Positions 15,264 through 22,895 of a DNA stretch of 45,341 nt are shown one piece after another. Source of the DNA: an uncultured Christensenellaceae bacterium (GTDB taxonomy: Bacteria > Bacillota > Clostridia > Christensenellales > Aristaeellaceae); the NCBI GenBank assembly GCA_905234985.1, contig CAJOJQ010000035.1, positions 1-45,341 of the forward strand. Direction: 5' to 3'. Each line of letters starts with the position of its first letter. Position 1 is the stretch's first letter. The translations under genes were made by a program, and so were the position numbers. A model generated the notes under the pieces. It had not been told where the DNA came from. It saw only the letters and a list, made by a program, of their open reading frames with translations, and searched no databases.

Positions 15264-16640
15264 ATGAAAATGGACTATCAGGCTTTCGTCAATCTTGTAA
15301 AAATGCCGTGCTGCGTGCTGTCTGTGGAAAAGAACGCCGACGGCTCCTGCGGGGAAATCCGGATCCTGTGCGGAAACCGGCAATATAAAAAGACGATGGG
15401 GCCGAATTTTTACGATAATATGCCCTATTACGAGCTTGTTCCGCAGGACAATAAATTTGAGGAATTCTGTTTCCGCGCCGCGATCCTGAAAGAAAGGATG
15501 CACGCCTACGTGGAAACCAAGGCCCTGGATTGCTGGACGGATCAGACCATGATCCCCCTGGATTCGGACGACGAACGCGTGGGCTATTGCCAGTTCATTT
15601 TCGAGTTCACCAAGGCGGCGGAAGTGGAACGGATGGCGGATGTATCCGTCAATACGGCAGAGACGGTTATAAAGGCCACCCTGAAGCTGATGAACAAGGA
15701 GCACTTTACAAGCAGCGTGGAAAGCGTGCTGGAAGACATCATGACCGCCTCGGAAGCCACGGCCTGCCGGATCATGCTGGTGGATCATGGGCGGCAGGAA
15801 GCTTCCCTGCTGTGCGAAAAGCTGATTCCGGAAGCGTGGCCGAACCGCGTTCAGGGCGAAGACGTGATCACTTACGACCTGGCTAAAACCTGGGAGGCGC
15901 TGATTGGCGTCAGCAACGCCATCATCATCAAGGACGAGCACGACATGGCCGCCATCGAACAGCAAAACCCCGTTTGGGCAGGCACCATGCGCGCCCACGG
16001 CGTCACCAGTCTGGTGCTTATCCCCCTGCGGGGCACGGATGAGGTGATTGGCTATCTGTACGTGGTCAATTTCAACGTGAGCCGCGTCGTGGAGGTCAAG
16101 GAGCTTTTGGAGCTGCTGGCCTTCCTGCTGGGCAGCGAGCTGTACACCCATCTGCTGGTGCGGAAGCTGGAAATCATCAGCAGCATCGACGAGCTGACCG
16201 GCCTGAACAACCGCCGCGCCATGGTGGAGCGCATCCGGGAAATCGACCGCGGGAAAAAGCGCCGCCCCTTTGGCGTCATCAACATCGACCTGAACGGCCT
16301 GAAAACCGTCAACGACGGCGAGGGCCACGAGGCGGGCGACCGGCTGCTGGTCCAGGCCGCCGAATTATTGCGCAAGGTGTTTTATCATGACGAGCTGTAC
16401 CGCACGGGCGGCGATGAATTTATCGTCATTCCGGTGGGCATTGAACGGGACGTATTTGAGAAGAAGGTGCGGCGCCTGCGCTGCGACGTGGCGAAAAATT
16501 CATCGGTCAGCTTCGCCATCGGCGCGTACTGGTCCGACGGCAGCGTGGACGTCACCCATGCCATGATGCAGGCCGACGAATTCATGTACGAGGATAAACG
16601 GGCGTTTTACGAAGCGAATCCCGAAAAAAGAAGGAAATAG
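15264..16640 (+). CDS. GAF-GGDEF diguanylate cyclase without an inhibitory site
   Basis: A 458-residue, soluble protein. The N-terminal 130 residues look PAS-like (divergent). Residues about 150-295 look like a GAF sensor (LIPLRGTDEVIGYLYVVNF). A GGDEF domain begins near 312 (SSIDELTGLNNRRAMVERI) with intact TGGDEF at 382-386, so synthesis of c-di-GMP from two GTP is plausible. The I-site Arg-x-x-Asp is not present: the position before the conserved Asp reads FYHD. No transmembrane segment is seen, so it should sense a cytoplasmic signal. Start: ATG 15264; ATG 15270 fits the weak AAAGGCGG site equally well. Confidence 0.85.
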   Translation: MKMDYQAFVNLVKMPCCVLSVEKNADGSCGEIRILCGNRQYKKTMGPNFYDNMPYYELVPQDNKFEEFCFRAAILKERMHAYVETKALDCWTDQTMIPLDSDDERVGYCQFIFEFTKAAEVERMADVSVNTAETVIKATLKLMNKEHFTSSVESVLEDIMTASEATACRIMLVDHGRQEASLLCEKLIPEAWPNRVQGEDVITYDLAKTWEALIGVSNAIIIKDEHDMAAIEQQNPVWAGTMRAHGVTSLVLIPLRGTDEVIGYLYVVNFNVSRVVEVKELLELLAFLLGSELYTHLLVRKLEIISSIDELTGLNNRRAMVERIREIDRGKKRRPFGVINIDLNGLKTVNDGEGHEAGDRLLVQAAELLRKVFYHDELYRTGGDEFIVIPVGIERDVFEKKVRRLRCDVAKNSSVSFAIGAYWSDGSVDVTHAMMQADEFMYEDKRAFYEANPEKRRK

Positions 16641-16757
16641 CAAGCAAAAACCGCAAAAATTTTTTGAAATTTCTCCCTCCGGGGGTGGCGCAACGGCGGG
16701 AAGTATGTTAAAATGCAATGTGGTGCTGACCAAGCGCTTTTTTGGAGGTTGTAACTT

Positions 16758-17825
16758 ATGAGCAGAGTAAGCAAGATGTTCGCCATCGCGGGCATCGGCG
16801 CGGGCGAGGGCGTATTGATCCATAAGCCCTCCAACATCTTTTATTTGAGCGGCTATACCGGCGAAGGGCTCCTGGCCCTGGGCGAAGGCTTTCAAGCCAT
16901 CGTGACCGACTTCCGCTACACCGAGCAGGCGGAGCGTCAGGCACCCGGCTGGCAGGTGCTGATGGTGGAAAAGGGCGTCAGCCACGCCATGCTGGCGGCC
17001 AAGCTGTTCTCGGAGCATGAAATCAAGGCCATCCGCTACGAGGACGACGAGGTGACTGTCCGTTCCTTTGAAAAGCTGAAAAAGGACATTCCCGGCGTGG
17101 AATTTATGCCCCTGGACGGCGCGCCCGAAAAGGCCCGGCGGATCAAGGACGAAAAGGAACTCAAGTGCATCGAGGAAGCCTGCGACATTTCCTGCCGCGC
17201 CTTTGAATCCTTCCTGCCGAAAATCAAGCCCGGCATGACGGAAAAGCAATTGCAGCTGATCCTGGACTACACCATGTTGGAGTTGGGCGGCGAGGCCCTG
17301 GCCTTCAACACCATCGTGGCCTCCGGCGTCAACGGCAGCCTGCCTCACGCCATCCCCAGCGACAAGAAAGTCGAAAAAGGCGAAATGATTACCTTCGACT
17401 TCGGTGCGAAAAAGGGCGGCTACTGCGCGGACATGACCCGCACCGTATCCCTGGGCCAGCCCAGCCCGGAAATGAAGAAGATTTACGATACCGTGCTTCA
17501 CGCCCAGGAGACCTGCGAGCAGGCCCTTTTCCCCGGCAAGGTCTGCAAGGATATCGACACCATCGCCCATGAGATCATCGACGCGGCGGGCTACAAGGGC
17601 CGCTTCGGCCACGGCTTAGGCCACAGCGTGGGCATTGATATCCACGAGGAACCCCGCCTGTCCCAGCTGTGCGAAGACAAGCTGGAAGTGGGCGTGACCA
17701 TCACCGTGGAGCCGGGCATCTATGTGCCGGGCCTGGGCGGCGTCCGCATTGAGGACACTTGCGTCATCACCGAAAACGGCTGGCACTCTTTCGTTTATGC
17801 ACAAAAGGCGCTGCTGATCCTGTGA
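16758..17825 (+). CDS. Xaa-Pro aminopeptidase/dipeptidase family (M24B)
   Basis: A 355-residue cytoplasmic metallopeptidase of the PepQ/YpdF type. A creatinase-like N-terminal half (1-120) is followed by the pita-bread catalytic half. Metal ligands: the two Asp in [19 protein letters not shown], His in [18 protein letters not shown], Glu in [10 protein letters not shown] and Glu in VRIEDT. It releases N-terminal residues before proline, or cleaves Xaa-Pro dipeptides. GGAGG lies 10 nt before the ATG. The efp gene starts 46 nt after the stop. The peptidase-EF-P pairing is common in Firmicutes, and both relate to proline (proline-peptide hydrolysis and polyproline translation). Confidence 0.92.
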   Translation: MSRVSKMFAIAGIGAGEGVLIHKPSNIFYLSGYTGEGLLALGEGFQAIVTDFRYTEQAERQAPGWQVLMVEKGVSHAMLAAKLFSEHEIKAIRYEDDEVTVRSFEKLKKDIPGVEFMPLDGAPEKARRIKDEKELKCIEEACDISCRAFESFLPKIKPGMTEKQLQLILDYTMLELGGEALAFNTIVASGVNGSLPHAIPSDKKVEKGEMITFDFGAKKGGYCADMTRTVSLGQPSPEMKKIYDTVLHAQETCEQALFPGKVCKDIDTIAHEIIDAAGYKGRFGHGLGHSVGIDIHEEPRLSQLCEDKLEVGVTITVEPGIYVPGLGGVRIEDTCVITENGWHSFVYAQKALLIL

Positions 17826-17871
17826 TCGGCCCCTTATGTCAATACACCAACAAGAAAATGGAGGAAGAACA

Positions 17872-18409
17872 ATGATTACTGCTGGCGATTTCAAAAAGGG
17901 CATCACCATCGAATGGGACGGCGGCGTGTGGAACATCGTGGATTTCCAGCACGTAAAGCCCGGCAAGGGCGCCGCTTTCGTGCGCACCAAGATCAAGAAC
18001 GTCATGACCGGCGCCGTGGTGGAACGCACCTTCAACCCCACCCATCGAAACCAAGGAAATGCAGTACCTGTACAACGACGGCGATCTCTACTACTTCATG
18101 GACCCCGAAACCTTCGAGCAAATGCCCCTGGGCAAGGACGCCGTGGAAGACGCCATCCAGTACGTGAAGGAAAACATGAACGTCACCATCCGCTACTTCA
18201 AGGGCCAGGCCTTCTCCGTGGAAGCGCCCAACTTTGTTGAGCTGGAAATCGCCAAGACCGAACCGGGCTTCAAGGGCGATACCGCTACCAACAACTTCAA
18301 GCCCGCCACCACCGAAACCGGCCTGGAGATTCAGGTGCCCCTGTTCATCAACATCGGCGACGTCATCAAGATCGACACTCGCACCGGCGAATACCTGTCC
18401 CGCGCTTAA
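17872..18409 (+). pseudogene. efp: Elongation factor P, frameshifted by an apparent 20-nt deletion
   Basis: Frame 1 from ATG 17872 (GGAGGAAGAAC ahead) encodes a normal EF-P N-terminus, [18 protein letters not shown], with the modifiable loop Lys32 in [10 protein letters not shown], up to RTFNPT. Frame 2 then supplies [17 protein letters not shown] to the natural C-terminus GEYLSRA, with stop 18407-18409. Compared with EF-P proteins (TFRAGEKVAKAQIETKTMQ in Bacillus), seven codons should stand between FNPT and IETK, but only one base is present, near 18045. So about 20 nt are missing and the frame is lost. EF-P relieves ribosome stalling at polyproline. Sequencing or assembly error is a real alternative, since the rest of the gene is undecayed. 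Confidence 0.88.
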
Positions 18410-18430
18410 GGCAAACGGAGACGAAGTTTA

Positions 18431-18475
18431 CTGGGGGAAACCATTCTTTTGAGTCAAAAGAATGGTTTCCCCCAG
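18431..18475. repeat. Perfect 21-bp stem hairpin after efp
   Basis: Positions 18431-18451 and 18455-18475 are perfect reverse complements around a 3-nt loop (AGT). The arm starts CTGGGGGAAACC. There is no T run, and ACCCCTTTCC follows, which looks like a dispersed Clostridia intergenic repeat more than a simple terminator. Confidence 0.8.
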
Positions 18476-18547
18476 ACCCCTTTCCAAGAAAACCGCGAGG
18501 GAATCGGTATTCTTTGCAGCAACGTTCAAACATCATTAGGAGGAAGT

Positions 18548-18964
18548 ATGAATAACCTTTCTGATCGTGTATCCTACCTCAAGGGCCTGGCTGAGGGCCT
18601 GAAGCTGGACACCGAAAAAAATGAAGGCAAGCTGATTGAAAAAATCCTGGAAGTGCTTGCCGACATCACCGCCGAAATCGCCTCCATCCGGACGGATCAC
18701 GACGATCTCAGCTCCTACGTGGAAGCCATCGACAACGATCTGAGCGATCTGGAAGACACCCTGCTGGGAGACGACGATTTTGAAAGCGAAGACGATGAAG
18801 AAGACGAACAGGAAGACGACAGCGTGGTGGAATATACCTGCCCCCACTGCGGCGAGGAAATGACCTTTGAGGTGGATTCCTTCGACTTTGACGAAGACTA
18901 TCTCTGCCCCAACTGCCATCAGCCCCTCTTCCCCGAAACCCCGGACGACGACGAGGAAGAATAA
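18548..18964 (+). CDS. CD1247-like acidic protein with C-terminal zinc ribbon
   Basis: A 138-residue cytoplasmic protein. Residues 1-80 (LSDRVSYLKGLAEGLKLD) match the N-terminal domain that NCBI calls CD1247-type in Clostridia. A very acidic linker (about 75-97) follows, and then a zinc-ribbon pattern, CPHCGE ... CPNC (about 97-123), with an acidic tail. AGGAGG lies 4 nt before ATG 18548. Its function is unknown. It is separated from efp by the 21-bp hairpin and ends at a strong terminator. Confidence 0.85.
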   Translation: MNNLSDRVSYLKGLAEGLKLDTEKNEGKLIEKILEVLADITAEIASIRTDHDDLSSYVEAIDNDLSDLEDTLLGDDDFESEDDEEDEQEDDSVVEYTCPHCGEEMTFEVDSFDFDEDYLCPNCHQPLFPETPDDDEEE

Positions 18965-18975
18965 TCTTTCCTGCG

Positions 18976-19022
18976 AAAAGCGCCTTTGGGCCGATAATCG
19001 GCTTTCAAAGGCGCTTTTTTTC
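18976..19022 (+). terminator. Terminator of the CD1247-like gene
   Basis: AAAGCGCCTTTG (18977-18988) pairs with CAAAGGCGCTTT (19006-19017), with an inner GGCCGA/TCGGCT stem, followed by a T run. Confidence 0.9.
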
Positions 19023-19028
19023 AGTTAG

Positions 19029-19103
19029 GAGAGTGGGGAGTTGAGAGCTGAGAGTTATGTAGTCGATCATATCTCAACTCTCCACTCCCAACTCTCAACT
19101 CTA
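19029..19103. repeat. Heptamer fold-back element 2 (GAGAGTT type)
   Basis: The left arm is four heptamers (GAGAGTG, GGGAGTT, GAGAGCT, GAGAGTT; 19029-19056). The right arm is the inverted set (19072-19103). The 15-nt spacer contains ATCATAT, also found in element 1. It lies between a terminator and the 3' end of dacA. Confidence 0.85.
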
Positions 19104-19112
19104 TTCTATTTT

Positions 19113-20288
19113 TCATCTCCAGTTTTCCCACAGCCGCACGATCCCTTCCAGCATCCCCGGCAGGCGCACGTCCTGGGCCGCCACGGCGGGCAGCTGGGCG
19201 ATTCGTTTGCCGGACAGCAGCACCCAGACCGTGCCCAGCGGATCCCCGGCGCGCACAGGGGCGGTGACGGATTCCGGCAACTCCGCCTCGAAGCTCAGCT
19301 GATCCTTCATGCCGGACCGCAGCAGCAGCGACAGTCCGCCGCCCAGCGCCGCGTCCACCTGATCTCTGGAACCTAACTTCACCGGCACCTGCATGCCGAT
19401 CCAGTCCCCCTCCCGCGCCACGGGCGTTAAGGAATAGGCTGAAAAGCCGTAATCCAGCATGGCCCGGGCTTCGTCGAACCGGGTCTGGCTGTTGGGCACG
19501 CCCAGAACCACCGCGATCAGCCGCATGCCGCTGCGCTGGGCCGTGGCGCTGAGGCAATACTTGGCCTCGTTGGTGGAGCCAGTCTTTAAGCCGTCGCAGT
19601 CCTTGTAAAACCGCACCAGCCGGTTGGTGTTGGTCAGGTCCGTCACCCGGCCCGAAGGGTGGGTGAGATTATCCAGCCACACGGAGGAATAGGTGAAATA
19701 GGTGGGATGCTTCGTGATCTCCCGGGATAAAACCGCCACGTCCCGCGCGCAGGTGTACTGCCCCTCGGCGGGCAAGCCGGTGCAGTTCACATAATGGCTG
19801 TTTTGCAGGCCCAGCGCCGCCGCCTTTTCGTTCATGAGGGCGGCGAAGGCTTCCTCCGTGCCCGCCGTGTACTCCGCCAAAGCCGCCGCCGCGTCGTTGG
19901 CGCTGGCGATGATGGTGGCTTTCAGCAAATCTTTCAGGGGATAAACGGCGTGAGCGTCCAAAAACGCCTGGGACCCCGGCTGTGCCGCCGCCGCGGGGGA
20001 TACGGTGATTTTGTCCTCCAAGGTGAACGCTCCCTGATCCAGCTTTTCCAGCACGATCAGCAGGGTCATCAGTTTGGTCACCGAGGCGGCGGGCCGCCGC
20101 TCGTCCGCGTTCTTTTCAAAGATCACCGCCCCGGTCTCCGCCTCCATCAAAATAGCGCTGGGGGCCGTCAGCGTCATGGGCGTGCCCTGCTCCAAAGACT
20201 CCGCCAGGGCCGCCGGAGACAGCGCCGCCGCGCCCACGCACAGGGTCAGGCACACCAGACAAACCAACATACGAAAAAAACGGGCCAT
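19113..20288 (-). CDS. dacA: D-alanyl-D-alanine carboxypeptidase (S11, DacA/PBP5-like)
   Basis: A 391-residue exported enzyme with a signal peptide (1-29). It removes the terminal D-Ala from peptidoglycan pentapeptides. Catalytic motifs: S69-V-T-K72, S129-A-N131, and KTG in GLKTGSTNEA (about 232). A C-terminal PBP5_C-like beta domain (about 285-375) and a final amphipathic segment (MLEGIVRLWENWR) for membrane contact follow. I chose ATG 20288 with AAGGAGGA upstream instead of the in-frame ATG at 20342. proC lies upstream in the same orientation, 126 nt away, so cotranscription is possible. Confidence 0.93.
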   Translation of the reverse strand: MARFFRMLVCLVCLTLCVGAAALSPAALAESLEQGTPMTLTAPSAILMEAETGAVIFEKNADERRPAASVTKLMTLLIVLEKLDQGAFTLEDKITVSPAAAAQPGSQAFLDAHAVYPLKDLLKATIIASANDAAAALAEYTAGTEEAFAALMNEKAAALGLQNSHYVNCTGLPAEGQYTCARDVAVLSREITKHPTYFTYSSVWLDNLTHPSGRVTDLTNTNRLVRFYKDCDGLKTGSTNEAKYCLSATAQRSGMRLIAVVLGVPNSQTRFDEARAMLDYGFSAYSLTPVAREGDWIGMQVPVKLGSRDQVDAALGGGLSLLLRSGMKDQLSFEAELPESVTAPVRAGDPLGTVWVLLSGKRIAQLPAVAAQDVRLPGMLEGIVRLWENWR

Positions 20289-20414
20289 GCTTTCTTCCTC
20301 CTTGAACAGGAAAGATTTCGGTGATAGCATGGCCCGCCGCAAGGCGTTTCATTCGGAAAGTTCTTATGCTGTTCTCAAAACCTCACAGGCCCCGCGCGTT
20401 TGCGCAATATGCGG

Positions 20415-21224
20415 TCACGCGTGGAACGACCGGGACTTTTGCACCGCCGCGTCCACGGCGTCCATGACGGCGGCGCGGAAGCCGCCTTTTTCCAGGGCGG
20501 CCACGCCCTCGATGGTGGTGCCCGCCGGGGAAGTGACCATATCCTTTAATTGGCCCGGATGCAGGCCCGTTTCCTGGGCCAGCTTTCCGCTGCCCACCAG
20601 GGTTTGGGCGGCCAGCCGGGTGGCCAGCGCCCGGGGCAGACCCGCCCGCACCCCGGCGTCTGAAAGGGCCTCCAGGAACATAAACACGAAGGCGGGGGAC
20701 GAACCGCTTAAGCCCGTCACCGCGTCCATCCATTTTTCTTCCACTTCTTCCGCCAGGCCCATGCAGGAAAGCAGCTTCATGCCCCGCTGCCATTCTTCGT
20801 CCGTCACGTACTGCCCCCGGCAGGCGGCCAAAGCGCCTTCTCCCACCATGGCGGGGGTGTTGGGCATGACGCGGATGATGTGGGCCTGATCGTTTTTCAG
20901 CAGCGCGTGCAGCATGTTCATGTCGTACCCCGCCATGATGGACAGCACCAGCGCGTCCTGCTTGAGCGCCTCTTCGATTTCCTTCCCCACCGCCGGGGCG
21001 TACTGGGGCTTCACCGCCAGCAGCAGGCAGGGTGCCAGGGCCGCCGCCTGCCGGTTGTCCGATGTGACGGTCACGCCCAATTCCTTTTGCAGTTTTTCCC
21101 GCAGCGTCGGGTTTTTGTCCGCCGCGATCACTTCTTCGGGCTGAAACATGCCCGCCTTCAACCATTGCCGCAGGATCGCCCCGCCCATATTGCCGCATCC
21201 GATGATACCAAGCCGGATCATCAT
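20415..21224 (-). CDS. proC: Pyrroline-5-carboxylate reductase
   Basis: A 269-residue enzyme catalysing the last step of proline synthesis (pyrroline-5-carboxylate + NAD(P)H to proline). The dinucleotide-binding motif GIIGCGNMGGAI is at residues about 6-17, and the family signature region GLSGSSPAFVFMFLEAL plus VTSPAGTTIEG is complete. AAGGGGG precedes ATG 21224 by 6 nt; the next codon is also ATG. A consensus -10 lies upstream. Confidence 0.94.
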   Translation of the reverse strand: MMIRLGIIGCGNMGGAILRQWLKAGMFQPEEVIAADKNPTLREKLQKELGVTVTSDNRQAAALAPCLLLAVKPQYAPAVGKEIEEALKQDALVLSIMAGYDMNMLHALLKNDQAHIIRVMPNTPAMVGEGALAACRGQYVTDEEWQRGMKLLSCMGLAEEVEEKWMDAVTGLSGSSPAFVFMFLEALSDAGVRAGLPRALATRLAAQTLVGSGKLAQETGLHPGQLKDMVTSPAGTTIEGVAALEKGGFRAAVMDAVDAAVQKSRSFHA

Positions 21225-21259
21225 GCTCAACCCCCTTTTCTCTACCAATGACCCTGTTC

Positions 21260-21289
21260 ATTATAACCTGTCCCGGCAGCCACGCACAA
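21260..21289 (-). promoter_or_regulatory. Promoter of proC
   Basis: Minus strand: TTGTGC (21284-21289), 18-bp spacer, TATAAT (21260-21265), about 35 nt before the start codon. Confidence 0.6.
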
Positions 21290-21372
21290 CGCTTTTTTTT
21301 GTTTTTTTTGTGGACGCGGAAAAAATCTGACCATTTTCATAATAAAGCGTCCTAATGTTCGGTTTTTCTCCA

Positions 21373-21401
21373 TTGACTTTTGCCGGGGCTTCGGTTATAA
21401 T
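21373..21401 (+). promoter_or_regulatory. Promoter of pyrC
   Basis: Plus strand: TTGACT (21373-21378), 17-bp spacer, TATAAT (21396-21401), about 33 nt before ATG 21435. The leader is too short for a PyrR attenuator. Confidence 0.85.
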
Positions 21402-21434
21402 GCATCGAACTGACGGAAAGGAGCGTGAACCGGC

Positions 21435-22709
21435 ATGCGAACCCTGCTCACTGGCGGCGTCGTATACCAGCGGGGTAAGTTTTCGGCGGCTGATATTGCC
21501 GTTCGCAAGGGCACGGTGGACGCTGTGGCGGAAAAACTTCCTCCCCAGCCCGGCGACCGTATTTGGGACGTTTCTCATTGTATTTTGCTCCCCGGTCTCG
21601 TAGATGTACACGTACACCTTCGGGAACCGGGCTTTGTTTATAAAGAAACCATCGAAACGGGCACCCTGGCGGCGGCCCGGGGCGGGTATACCACCGTCTG
21701 CGCCATGCCCAACGTGAAGCCCGCGCCGGACACGCCCATGAATTTGAAGGTGGAATTGAAAGCCATCAAGCATAAGGCCAAGGTGGAGGTGCTGCCTTAC
21801 GGGTGCATCACCATGGGCCAGCAGGGCCGGGGCGAATTAGCCGATTTCGGCGGCATGGCCCCTTCCGTGTGCGGTTTTTCCGACGATGGCCGGGGCGTGC
21901 AGGACGAGGAACTCATGGAGCTTGCCATGCTGGCCGTGCGCAAGACAGGCAAACTCATCGCCGCCCACTGCGAGGATGAAAGCCTGCTTCGGGGCGGCTA
22001 CATCCACGACGGCCCTTACGCCCGGATGAACGGTCACGCGGGCATCTGCTCCGAAAGCGAAACGGCCCAGGTGAGGCGGGATTTACGCCTGGCGGCGAAA
22101 ACCGGCTGCCCCTACCACGTGTGCCATGTTTCCGCCAAGGAAACGGTGCAGGCGATTCGGGAAGCCAAGCGGGCGGGGGTGGACGTGACCTGCGAAACCG
22201 CGCCCCATTACCTGCTGCTCACCGATATGGATTTGCAGGAGGACGGGCGCTTCAAAATGAACCCGCCCATCCGGGAACAAGCGGATCGGGACGCCCTGAT
22301 CGAAGGCATCCTGGACGGCACCGTGGATATGATCGTCACCGACCACGCCCCCCATTCCGACCCGGAAAAGGAAAAGGGCCTGGAGGGCAGCCTTATGGGT
22401 GTGGTGGGCCTGGAATGCGCCTTCCGGGTGCTGTACAGCAAGCTGGTGCGGGAGCAAAAAATCCTCACCCTGGAAAAGTTAGTGGAACTCATGAGCCTGA
22501 ACCCCCGGAAACGCTTTCAGATTCAGGGCGGTATCGAGCCGGGCCAGCGGGCGGACATCATCGTGATCGACCCGGACAAAACCGGCGTCATCGACCCGGA
22601 CGCATTTTACTCCATGGGCCGGGCCACACCCTTCGAGGGCTGGGAAACCACGGGCGACGTGGTCATGACCCTGGCGGGCGGAGACGTGGTGTGGAAGGCG
22701 AAGAAATAA
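21435..22709 (+). CDS. pyrC: Dihydroorotase
   Basis: A 424-residue class I dihydroorotase, which cyclises carbamoyl aspartate to dihydroorotate in pyrimidine synthesis. Metal site: DVHVHLREPG (about 58-67) with the HxH pair, later His residues near HVCHVSAKE, and Asp in TDHAPHSDPEKE (about 304). AAAGGAG lies about 10 nt before ATG. It is the first gene of the pyrimidine run; carB follows after a 186-nt gap filled by a heptamer fold-back element. Confidence 0.95.
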   Translation: MRTLLTGGVVYQRGKFSAADIAVRKGTVDAVAEKLPPQPGDRIWDVSHCILLPGLVDVHVHLREPGFVYKETIETGTLAAARGGYTTVCAMPNVKPAPDTPMNLKVELKAIKHKAKVEVLPYGCITMGQQGRGELADFGGMAPSVCGFSDDGRGVQDEELMELAMLAVRKTGKLIAAHCEDESLLRGGYIHDGPYARMNGHAGICSESETAQVRRDLRLAAKTGCPYHVCHVSAKETVQAIREAKRAGVDVTCETAPHYLLLTDMDLQEDGRFKMNPPIREQADRDALIEGILDGTVDMIVTDHAPHSDPEKEKGLEGSLMGVVGLECAFRVLYSKLVREQKILTLEKLVELMSLNPRKRFQIQGGIEPGQRADIIVIDPDKTGVIDPDAFYSMGRATPFEGWETTGDVVMTLAGGDVVWKAKK

Positions 22710-22715
22710 CACAAA

Positions 22716-22845
22716 AAGGTAGGAGGTAGGAAGTAGGAGGTAGGAGGTTTTTAATGATTCAGGCGTTTTTTGCTCAGCAATCATTGTCGTGCTTCATTGT
22801 GCGACTATATAAATCTTCTACCTCCTACCTCCTACTTCCTACCTT
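22716..22845. repeat. Heptamer fold-back element 3 (GTAGGAG type)
   Basis: The left arm is four heptamers (GTAGGAG, GTAGGAA, GTAGGAG, GTAGGAG; 22719-22746). The right arm (about 22816-22845) is the inverted copy. The 14-nt core GACTATATAAATCT (22803-22816) is identical to that in element 1, although the arm heptamer is different. The 56-nt centre holds a promoter-like sequence. Confidence 0.87.
22784..22811 (+). promoter_or_regulatory. Possible carB promoter inside fold-back element 3
   Basis: Plus strand: TTGTCG (22784-22789), 16-bp spacer, TATATA (22806-22811), about 85 nt before ATG 22896. The -10 is part of the conserved 14-nt core of the element. Confidence 0.45.
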
Positions 22846-22895
22846 GATAACAGCTTTCATTTTCCTATGGCGTGGAAAAAAAGAGGAGGAAGACT

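Noticed and set aside
15171..17612. Minus-strand frames opposite the GGDEF and peptidase genes
   Set aside because: The plus-strand genes have complete catalytic motifs and ribosome binding sites; the antisense frames have neither.
21402..21434. PyrR attenuator or other leader control of the pyrimidine genes
   Set aside because: The pyrC leader is about 30 nt, with no terminator/antiterminator, so this type of control is not visible here.
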